DNA of 64,000 nucleotides from Arthrobacter beigongshangensis (GTDB taxonomy: Bacteria; Bacillota; Bacilli; Bacillales_A; Planococcaceae), in contig NZ_JADHDX010000002.1 in the NCBI RefSeq assembly GCF_016820585.1, forward strand, positions 124,001 to 188,000, read 5' to 3'. The position numbers and the translations under genes were made by a program. Positions 57,440 through 64,000 of the stretch are shown here, one piece after another. Numbering within the stretch: position 1 is the first letter of the stretch; each line of letters begins with the position of its first letter. The notes beneath the pieces are model-generated. The model saw nothing but the letters and a program-made list of their open reading frames with translations. It was not told where the DNA came from and did no database searches.

Positions 57440-58705
57440 ATGTTCAAATTTAACGATGAAAAAGATAACTTTAACTGTTCTTTTTGCGGGAAATCCCAGG
57501 AGCAGGTGCGTAAACTAGTCGCTGGGCAAGGCGTCTATATTTGTGATGAATGTGTTGAACTTTGTGCGGAAATCGTTGAAGAGGAAGTCGGACTCGAAGA
57601 AGGTTTCGAATTGAAAGACGTTCCAAAACCGAAAGAAATACAAAGCATACTCAATGATTATTTGATTGGGCAGGATCGTGCAAAAAAATCTTTGGCAGTC
57701 GCTGTCTATAACCATTATAAGCGTGTGAATTCGAACAGTAAGATTGATGATGTTGAGCTGTCGAAATCTAATATCGTTCTAATCGGACCTACAGGAAGCG
57801 GTAAAACATTACTTGCTCAGACACTTGCAAGAATCCTTGATGTTCCATTTGCGATTGCAGATGCTACATCATTGACGGAGGCAGGATATGTCGGTGAAGA
57901 TGTTGAAAACATTTTGTTGAAGCTGATTCAAGCGGCTGATTATGATGTTGAACGTGCCGAAAAAGGGATTATTTATATCGACGAAATCGATAAAGTTGCA
58001 CGTAAATCTGAAAATGCATCAATTACACGCGATGTATCAGGTGAAGGTGTCCAACAGGCACTTCTTAAAATTCTTGAAGGAACAGTGGCGAGCGTACCAC
58101 CACAAGGCGGACGTAAGCATCCACATCAAGAATTTATCCAAATCGATACGACGAATGTCCTCTTTATTGTTGGAGGTGCTTTCGACGGAATTGAAGATAT
58201 TATTAAACGTCGTATTGGACAAAAGGTTATTGGTTTCGGTACAGAGCAGAAGGTGTTAAAAGAAGATCAAACCTTGCTTGCAAGATTGATCCCAGAAGAT
58301 CTTCAACGCTTTGGCTTAATACCGGAGTTCATCGGCCGTTTACCGGTCATTGCAACATTGGAGCAGCTAAGTGAAGATACGCTTCGTCAAATCTTAACGA
58401 TTCCTAAAAATGCGATTGTTAAACAATATCAGAAGATGTTTGAACTTGACGATGTGGCTCTTCGTTTTGAAGATGATGCATTACTAGAAATTGCCAAAGA
58501 GGCGATTGAACGAAAAACTGGTGCTCGTGGCTTGCGTTCTATTATCGAGAATATTATGTTAGATGTAATGTACGAACTGCCTTCTTTGGAAGAAGTAACG
58601 GAATGTATCATTACAAAAGGTTCTGTCACTGGAGAATCAACGCCTATCCTGTTAAGGGAAGACGGTACTTCTGTCGACTTAGATCCTGAGAAAAATTCGG
58701 CGTAA
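57440..58705 (+). CDS. clpX: ATP-dependent Clp protease ATPase subunit ClpX
   Basis: Unfolds substrates for ClpP. 421 residues. The N-terminal zinc-binding domain has [10 protein letters not shown] and CDECVELC (four Cys). Walker A is [15 protein letters not shown], Walker [12 protein letters not shown], and the ClpP-docking loop IGF is present in KVIGFGTEQ. The pore loop is AGYVGED. The ATG at 57440 follows GGGGTGAG. A terminator follows, and then lonA. B. subtilis has lonB here; it is missing. Confidence 0.98.
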   Translation: MFKFNDEKDNFNCSFCGKSQEQVRKLVAGQGVYICDECVELCAEIVEEEVGLEEGFELKDVPKPKEIQSILNDYLIGQDRAKKSLAVAVYNHYKRVNSNSKIDDVELSKSNIVLIGPTGSGKTLLAQTLARILDVPFAIADATSLTEAGYVGEDVENILLKLIQAADYDVERAEKGIIYIDEIDKVARKSENASITRDVSGEGVQQALLKILEGTVASVPPQGGRKHPHQEFIQIDTTNVLFIVGGAFDGIEDIIKRRIGQKVIGFGTEQKVLKEDQTLLARLIPEDLQRFGLIPEFIGRLPVIATLEQLSEDTLRQILTIPKNAIVKQYQKMFELDDVALRFEDDALLEIAKEAIERKTGARGLRSIIENIMLDVMYELPSLEEVTECIITKGSVTGESTPILLREDGTSVDLDPEKNSA

Positions 58706-58718
58706 CGCCTGAAGGTTG

Positions 58719-58773
58719 AGCTGACTCCGACGACGCGCGTGTAAATGCGCTCATCGGTCGTCAGCTTTTTTTT
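58719..58773 (+). terminator. Terminator after clpX
   Basis: Long stem AGCTGAC...GTCAGCT with an inner CGCGC/GCGC-rich part, then T8. Confidence 0.8.
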
Positions 58774-58823
58774 CCACATACTACAATGTCTTGTTATACA
58801 TAACTCATGGAGGTGACTTCCAC

Positions 58824-61148
58824 ATGACAACGAATAAGAGAACAAACATACCAGTGCTACCGTTACGTGGGCTACTTGTCTACCCATCACTTATTTTACA
58901 TATTGATGTGGGTAGAGAACGCTCTGTATTTGCAATTGAACACGCGATCGCACAGGATAATTTGATTTTCCTTGCGACGCAAAAAGATATTAGTATTGAA
59001 AACCCCGAGCCGGAGGACCTGTATGAAATCGGTACATTGGCATTAGTAAAATCATTGACACAGCTACCAAATGGTACATATCGTGTACTCATTGAAGGGG
59101 TAGAGCGTGCGAAATGGTCAAATTATGAGGAAGCAGATTTATATCCGGTCGTTGAGGTTGTAGGGTATCCAGATGATGAGGAGAAAAATGCTGAATCAGA
59201 GGCTCTAATGCGAACATTGCTTACATATTTCAAGAAATACTCGAAGGTATCGAAGAAAGTAACCAAGGAAACGTATGATTCGGTTGCTTCTATCGTTGAG
59301 CCGGGTAGACTTGCTGATATGGTCGCTTCGCATTTACCGCTGAAGATAGTGGCGAAGCAGGAAGTTCTTGAAACAACAAATGTCCACGAGCGTCTCGAAT
59401 GGCTGATTACAAGGCTTTATAATGAGCAAGAAGTGCTGAATTTGGAACGTAAAATTAATGAGCGTGTCAAGGAAGCAATGGAGAGAACGCAAAAGGAATT
59501 TTATTTACGTGAGCAAATGAAGGCTATCCAAACAGAGCTTGGCGATAAGGATGGAAAAGGTCTAGAAGTTGCGGAGTTAACCGAACGAATTGCACAAGCG
59601 AATATGCCAGAAGGCGTTAAGGAAACAGCATTGCGCGAGCTTGACCGTTATGAAAAAATTCCGTCCGCTGCAGCTGAAAGTGGAATTATCCGAAATTATA
59701 TCGATTGGCTAGTGGCTTTACCTTGGTCAGATGCATCTAAAGATCAGCTTGATATTAAGCGTTCTGAGGAGATTTTAGACCGTGACCATGACGGCTTGGA
59801 AACAGTCAAGGAACGAATTCTTGAATATTTAGCAGTTCGTCAGTTGACGAATTCTTTGCGTGGCCCCATCTTATGTTTGGGTGGTCCTCCAGGTGTAGGT
59901 AAAACATCCTTAGCGCGATCTATTGCGGAATCACTGGGACGGAAATTTGTACGTATTTCACTCGGTGGTGTGCGTGACGAGTCTGAAATTCGTGGGCATA
60001 GAAGGACGTATGTCGGTGCGATGCCAGGGCGAATTATTCAAGGTATGAAAAAAGCAGGTAAAATTAATCCGGTATTTTTACTGGATGAAATTGATAAGAT
60101 GTCAAATGATTTTCGTGGAGACCCGTCATCTGCGATGCTAGAAGTGCTTGATCCGGAGCAAAACAATTCATTTAGCGATCATTATATTGAAGAGCCATAC
60201 AATTTGTCGAATGTGTTATTCATTGCAACTGCCAATGATTTGAGTGCGATTCCGGGGCCGCTTAGAGATCGTATGGAAATCATATCGATTGCTGGATATA
60301 CAGAAATCGAGAAATGTTCGATTGCGAAAAATCACTTGATTCCAAAACAGTTGAAGGAGCATGGCTTAACGAAGTCGCAAGTTCGGATTAGCGACCCGGC
60401 AATCCTAGATATTGTTAGGTATTATACACGGGAAGCCGGAGTACGTGGTTTAGAGCGGGAAATTGCGGGGGTTTGTCGTAAAGCAGCGAAACAGATTGTG
60501 ACAGGCGATAAGAAAAGTGTGACAGTCAGCCCGAGGACATTGGAGTCGTTAATTGGTAAAAAGAAAGTTCGTTATGGTCAGGCGGAAACGGTGAATCAAG
60601 TTGGTGTAGCGACAGGACTTGCTTATACGCAGGTTGGTGGCGATACACTGCAAATTGAAGTTTCTTTGTCCCCTGGGAAAGGGAAATTGATTTTGACCGG
60701 GAAACTTGGAGACGTAATGAAGGAATCTGCGCAAACAGCGTTATCGTATGTGCGCTCGAAAACAGGGGAATTTGGGATTGACCCAGAATTCCACGAATCG
60801 TATGATATTCATATCCATGTTCCTGAAGGCGCGATTCCGAAGGATGGTCCGTCGGCAGGTGTGACGATTGCGACTGCGCTTGTGTCTGCATTGACGAAGC
60901 GACCAGTGCGTCGTGAGGTTGGGATGACTGGCGAAATTACACTACGCGGTAGAGTTTTACCCATTGGTGGAGTGAAAGAAAAAACATTAAGCGCTCATCG
61001 CGCTGGCTTGACGACGATTATCTTGCCAAGTGATAATGAGCGCGACATCGAAGATATTCCAGAAAGTGTTCGGAAAGAGTTGACCTTTAAACTTGTTTCG
61101 GACGCAGAAGAAGTTCTCGAAATAGCATTGGAGGAATCTTCAAAATGA
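58824..61148 (+). CDS. lonA: ATP-dependent protease LonA
   Basis: 774 residues, the B. subtilis LonA length. An N-terminal substrate domain begins [18 protein letters not shown]. The AAA+ module has Walker [15 protein letters not shown] and [10 protein letters not shown]. The C-terminal protease has the catalytic Ser in [19 protein letters not shown] (near 678) and Lys in [14 protein letters not shown]. It degrades damaged and regulatory proteins. GGAGGTGA precedes the ATG at 58824. Stop overlaps ysxC (ATGA), so translation is coupled. Confidence 0.98.
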   Translation: MTTNKRTNIPVLPLRGLLVYPSLILHIDVGRERSVFAIEHAIAQDNLIFLATQKDISIENPEPEDLYEIGTLALVKSLTQLPNGTYRVLIEGVERAKWSNYEEADLYPVVEVVGYPDDEEKNAESEALMRTLLTYFKKYSKVSKKVTKETYDSVASIVEPGRLADMVASHLPLKIVAKQEVLETTNVHERLEWLITRLYNEQEVLNLERKINERVKEAMERTQKEFYLREQMKAIQTELGDKDGKGLEVAELTERIAQANMPEGVKETALRELDRYEKIPSAAAESGIIRNYIDWLVALPWSDASKDQLDIKRSEEILDRDHDGLETVKERILEYLAVRQLTNSLRGPILCLGGPPGVGKTSLARSIAESLGRKFVRISLGGVRDESEIRGHRRTYVGAMPGRIIQGMKKAGKINPVFLLDEIDKMSNDFRGDPSSAMLEVLDPEQNNSFSDHYIEEPYNLSNVLFIATANDLSAIPGPLRDRMEIISIAGYTEIEKCSIAKNHLIPKQLKEHGLTKSQVRISDPAILDIVRYYTREAGVRGLEREIAGVCRKAAKQIVTGDKKSVTVSPRTLESLIGKKKVRYGQAETVNQVGVATGLAYTQVGGDTLQIEVSLSPGKGKLILTGKLGDVMKESAQTALSYVRSKTGEFGIDPEFHESYDIHIHVPEGAIPKDGPSAGVTIATALVSALTKRPVRREVGMTGEITLRGRVLPIGGVKEKTLSAHRAGLTTIILPSDNERDIEDIPESVRKELTFKLVSDAEEVLEIALEESSK

Positions 61149-61726
61149 AAGTCCATAACGTTGAAATGATTATGAGTGCCGTAAGGCCAGAACAATATCC
61201 GTCTGAAGGATACCCAGAGTTTGCGCTTGCAGGCCGGTCGAATGTCGGGAAATCGTCATTTATCAATAAGATGATTGGCAGAAAAAGTCTTGCTCGTACA
61301 TCTTCAAAGCCGGGGAAGACACAAACACTGAACTTTTATAAAATCGAAGAGCAATTGTTTTTCGTCGATGTTCCGGGATACGGCTATGCGAAAGTGTCAA
61401 AGTCATCCCGTGAAACATGGGGGAAATTTATTCAACAATATATGGTGGAGCGCGAGCATTTACGTGCTGTCATTCAAATTGTGGATTTGCGTCATCCGCC
61501 GACGAAGGATGATTGCCTCATGTACGACTTTTTGGTGAATTATAATATCCCTGCGATTGTTGTTGCGACAAAAGCTGACAAGATTCCTAAAGGGAAATGG
61601 GATAAGCACCTGAAAATTGTTCGAGAAACACTTCAAATGAGAAGCTTCGATTCCCTTATTATGTTTTCATCTGAAAAAGGGATTGGTATGGAAGAGGCTT
61701 GGCGAGAGATTGAAAGTAGAATGTGA
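61145..61726 (+). CDS. ysxC: Ribosome biogenesis GTPase YsxC/EngB
   Basis: 193-residue essential GTPase for 50S assembly. G1 is [14 protein letters not shown]3 [11 protein letters not shown]4 [11 protein letters not shown] and G5 SSEKG. The switch region ([13 protein letters not shown]) fits EngB. GGAGGAATC within lonA serves the ATG, which overlaps the lonA stop. A terminator follows. The order lonA-ysxC-hemA equals B. subtilis. Confidence 0.96.
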   Translation: MKVHNVEMIMSAVRPEQYPSEGYPEFALAGRSNVGKSSFINKMIGRKSLARTSSKPGKTQTLNFYKIEEQLFFVDVPGYGYAKVSKSSRETWGKFIQQYMVEREHLRAVIQIVDLRHPPTKDDCLMYDFLVNYNIPAIVVATKADKIPKGKWDKHLKIVRETLQMRSFDSLIMFSSEKGIGMEEAWREIESRM

Positions 61727-61735
61727 TGTATATGA

Positions 61736-61772
61736 AAAGTCCGAAGGGAGTCATTTTCTTCGGACTTTTTTT
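61736..61772 (+). terminator. Terminator after ysxC
   Basis: Arms AAGTCCGAAG and CTTCGGACTT, loop of 10, T7. Confidence 0.92.
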
Positions 61773-61844
61773 GTCTGCTAATAAAGCAGTCCCGTTGTTT
61801 AGTGCAAATTTATTGCATTGTGGTGAGACAACTACTAAGATAGA

Positions 61845-61859
61845 TTAGAATCATTATAA
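61845..61859. promoter_or_regulatory. Possible PerR box before hemA
   Basis: TTAGAATCATTATAA matches the 7-1-7 consensus TTATAATNATTATAA at all but one position. B. subtilis hemA is PerR-controlled. The box is about 70-85 bp before the visible -10, which is far. Confidence 0.45.
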
Positions 61860-61926
61860 ATAATCTATTCAAACTGTTCATAGTCATACGTTGTTCACAA
61901 ATTATCAATGAGAAATAATTGTCGTA

Positions 61927-61935
61927 TGATATAAT
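61927..61935 (+). promoter_or_regulatory. Extended -10 promoter of hemA
   Basis: TGATATAAT, that is TGN plus TATAAT (61930-61935), about 38 nt before the start codon. The -35 region is poor, which the extended -10 can offset. Confidence 0.65.
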
Positions 61936-61972
61936 ATAGCCATGAATAGAAAGTGAAAGGTGTGGGCACCTG

Positions 61973-63337
61973 GTGTATACAATCGTAGTTGGTGTTAATC
62001 ACCGGACGGCACCCGTTGAGATACGAGAGAAATTATCTTTTATTGAAGCTGAGCTGCCGCAAGCGATGCAAACATTGCAACAGCAAAAAAGTATATTAGA
62101 AAATATTATTATATCGACATGTAACCGGACTGAAATTTATGCCGTTGTCGATCAATTGCATACAGGACGTTATTATGTAAAAAACTTTTTGGCTGAATGG
62201 TTTGATTTACCATTGGAGTCTTTTTCGTCGCATTTAATTATCCAAGAAAATGATGGAGCGATTGAGCATCTGTTACGTGTCTCAGCGGGTATTGATTCCA
62301 TGGTACTTGGTGAAACGCAAATATTGGGTCAAGTACGCGACAGTTTCTTAGGAGGTCAAGAAATTGGTACGACAGGAACTGTTTTCAATGAGCTCTTTAA
62401 ACAAGCAGTGACGTTCGCGAAAAAAGCACATACAGAAACGGCAATTGGTGAAAATGCAGTATCCGTATCGTATGCTGCTGTAGAGCTTGGTAAAAAAATA
62501 TTCGGTTCCCTTAACGATAAGAATATTGCCATACTTGGTGCGGGGAAAATGGGCGAGTTAGCTGCAAAAAACCTGCATGGCAGTGGTGTTGGAAAAGTGA
62601 CGGTTATTAACCGCACGCTGTCCAAAGCAGAAGAGCTTGCTGAAAAATTCGGTGGGCAAGCAAAATCGATGAAAGAATTACAGTGTGCACTTCTCGAAGC
62701 TGATGTCCTCATTAGCTCAACAGGTGCAAATGGTTTCGTCATTGACTATGAACTGATGGAGTATGCGGAGCGTTTACGTAAAGGGAAACCAATTTTTATG
62801 GTTGATATTGCGGTGCCGCGTGATTTAGATCCGCGTATTGGTGATTTACCAAATGTATTCCTTTACGACATTGATGATTTGCAAGACATTGTCGAAGCAA
62901 ATCTTGCTGAAAGAAAACATGCTGCTGAAGAAATTGGTCTAATGATTGAGCAGGAAATTGTCGTATTTAACGAATGGGTAGCGACTTTGGGCGTTGTTCC
63001 TGTACTTTCAGCACTTCGTCAAAAAGCGCATCGTATTCAATCAGAAACGATGGCAAGTATTGAGAACAAAATGCCGAATTTAACGGATCGTGAGAAAAAA
63101 ATATTGAGTAAGCATACAAAATCGATCGTCAATCAATTATTAAAGGATCCAATATTACAGGCAAAAGAGTTAGTGATGGATAAAAATGCGGCTGAAAAAC
63201 TAGAGTTATTTCAGCAAATTTTTGGGATTGACGAAGAAGTTGTCCAAGAAAAAGAATTACTTGCGGGACAGGCGAAGGATCGTTTGAGGAGCAAGGTGAA
63301 AAGAACTGCGATAGCACAGCCAGATGTTCAATATTGA
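61973..63337 (+). CDS. hemA: Glutamyl-tRNA reductase
   Basis: First committed step of C5 heme synthesis: Glu-tRNA to glutamate-1-semialdehyde with NADPH. 454 residues. The catalytic Cys is in [13 protein letters not shown] (near 50). [14 protein letters not shown] opens the protein, [13 protein letters not shown] follows near 110, the Rossmann site is [15 protein letters not shown], and a helical dimerisation tail ends it. GTG start after GAAAGGTGTGGG. hemX follows after an intergenic hairpin. In B. subtilis the operon is hemAXCDBL. Confidence 0.97.
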   Translation: MYTIVVGVNHRTAPVEIREKLSFIEAELPQAMQTLQQQKSILENIIISTCNRTEIYAVVDQLHTGRYYVKNFLAEWFDLPLESFSSHLIIQENDGAIEHLLRVSAGIDSMVLGETQILGQVRDSFLGGQEIGTTGTVFNELFKQAVTFAKKAHTETAIGENAVSVSYAAVELGKKIFGSLNDKNIAILGAGKMGELAAKNLHGSGVGKVTVINRTLSKAEELAEKFGGQAKSMKELQCALLEADVLISSTGANGFVIDYELMEYAERLRKGKPIFMVDIAVPRDLDPRIGDLPNVFLYDIDDLQDIVEANLAERKHAAEEIGLMIEQEIVVFNEWVATLGVVPVLSALRQKAHRIQSETMASIENKMPNLTDREKKILSKHTKSIVNQLLKDPILQAKELVMDKNAAEKLELFQQIFGIDEEVVQEKELLAGQAKDRLRSKVKRTAIAQPDVQY

Positions 63338-63344
63338 GTAAGTT

Positions 63345-63399
63345 AAGGAGTATTTTGCATCTATAGCAGTATAGTAGGTGTTCAAAATACTCCTTTTAA
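63345..63399 (+). terminator. Large hairpin between hemA and hemX
   Basis: Arms AAGGAGTATTTTG and CAAAATACTCCTT, loop of 25 nt, then TTTTAA. It can act as a partial terminator inside the hem operon. The arm AAGGAG also resembles a ribosome site. Confidence 0.7.
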
Positions 63400-63484
63400 A
63401 GGTGATATAAATTGAAAGCGGGCTTCAATAAAGGGTTCCACCTGCGTGCTTAGCGTTTTTTAGCGGAAAGGTAGAGATGGTATC

Positions 63485-64000
63485 ATGGCTGATATGACGA
63501 TGGCGAGGCTGCATGAAGTGATGGTCGTTTTGTACGCAGTAAGCCTCGTCTTTTATTTTATAGATTATTTGAATAAGGATAGGATTGCACACCGAAGTGC
63601 TTTCTGGATTTTATCTGTAGTTTACATTTTACAAACGTTATTTCTTCTATTTTTTATGCTTGAAGCGAAACGTTTTCCGATTTTATCACTGTTTGAAGGG
63701 ATTTATTTTTATGCGTGGCTACTCATTACACTGTCAATCGTGTTGCATTTGTTTTATAAAATAGACCATGTTGTCTTTTTCTTGAATGTCATCGGCTTTT
63801 GCTTCATGACCATTCATACATTCGCTCCGATGCAAATCGCGCAGTCACCGATAGGCGATGCGCTTGTTTCAGAGCTATTATTCATTCATATTACGTTTGC
63901 GATTTTATCCTATACGGCATTTTCGATGTCCTTTGTCTTTGCGATTTTATATTTGTTAGTTTATAAAATCTTGAAGAAAAAGAAGTGGTCAAAACAATTT
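63485..64000 (+). CDS. hemX: HemX, cytochrome c assembly (CcsA-like) membrane protein, 3' end outside window
   Basis: 172 codons to the window edge. At least five transmembrane segments are visible. The opening MARLHEVMVVLYAVSLVFYFIDY resembles B. subtilis HemX (YVxLYAxSxxxYFIDF). The segment GIYFYAWLLITLSIV and the GDALVSELLFIHITFAILSYTAFSMSF part are typical of the CcsA/HemX family. HemX lowers HemA protein level in B. subtilis. GAAAGGTAGAG precedes the ATG at 63485. The reading frame is still open at 64000. Confidence 0.9.
   Translation, partial: MADMTMARLHEVMVVLYAVSLVFYFIDYLNKDRIAHRSAFWILSVVYILQTLFLLFFMLEAKRFPILSLFEGIYFYAWLLITLSIVLHLFYKIDHVVFFLNVIGFCFMTIHTFAPMQIAQSPIGDALVSELLFIHITFAILSYTAFSMSFVFAILYLLVYKILKKKKWSKQF

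Overview
The window is chromosomal DNA of an endospore-forming low-GC Firmicute in the Bacillales. From about 16 kb onward the gene order is that of the Bacillus subtilis sspI-ysgA-pheST ... tig-clpX-lonA-ysxC-hemAX segment. The sporulation genes yhbH, spoVR, sspI and gerE are present. Meso-diaminopimelate dehydrogenase, many TTG starts and the absence of lonB and gerM at their usual places point to Planococcaceae, probably Sporosarcina or a near relative; the genus is an inference. I see no prophage, transposase, CRISPR array or rRNA operon.

Layout. 0-8.9 kb: sporulation pair yhbH (cut by the window edge) and spoVR, a membrane diguanylate cyclase, a hemerythrin-like protein, recQ, a preQ1-riboswitch-controlled queF plus queuosine-precursor transporter, and an MFS exporter. 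9-16.6 kb: an accessory stretch with ddh, a decayed His-rich tandem-repeat ORF, small enzymes (deoxyribosyltransferase-like, GNAT, DinB, Nudix), a candidate small RNA, an M42 aminopeptidase, argF, two small proteins and sspI. 16.6-28.9 kb: ysgA, a Phe T-box leader with pheST, a lipoprotein, rnhC, zapA-cvpA-polX-mutS2 and a DUF350 protein. 29-34.3 kb: fatty-acid degradation genes lcfA and fadR-fadB-etfB-etfA, with a FadR operator. 34.5-43.6 kb: a DUF438/hemerythrin/PAS sensor, trxA, uvrC, lysine riboswitch plus lysC, yslB and sdhCAB. 43.7-48.3 kb: a FadR-box thioesterase, gerE, a MarR regulator, racE, rph, rdgB, a phosphodiesterase and tRNA-Arg(UCU). 48.5-54.4 kb: a YdaK/YdaM-like exopolysaccharide pair, overlooked micro-genes, and nagA-nagB-SIS amino-sugar genes. 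54.6-64 kb: ysoA, tig, clpX, lonA, ysxC, hemA and the start of hemX.

How the genes work together. Two c-di-GMP proteins (an intact GGDEF cyclase and a degenerate GGDEF receptor-like protein beside a polysaccharide synthase) suggest second-messenger control of matrix. FadR sites at fadR and at the thioesterase gene tie beta-oxidation and thioester hydrolysis to one regulator. The hemerythrin/PAS gene has an Fnr-like box placed at -41.5 from a good -10. RNA control is frequent: preQ1, Phe T-box and lysine leaders.

The most unusual feature is a set of dispersed, hairpin-rich intergenic repeats, called here families A, B, C and D. Family A (about 110-135 bp, eight copies) keeps its three-stem fold through compensatory changes and often sits at stop codons. 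One copy inside the pheS leader contains a D element that in turn contains a B element. Family C has two copies of exactly 143 bp with self-complementary but mutually different ends.
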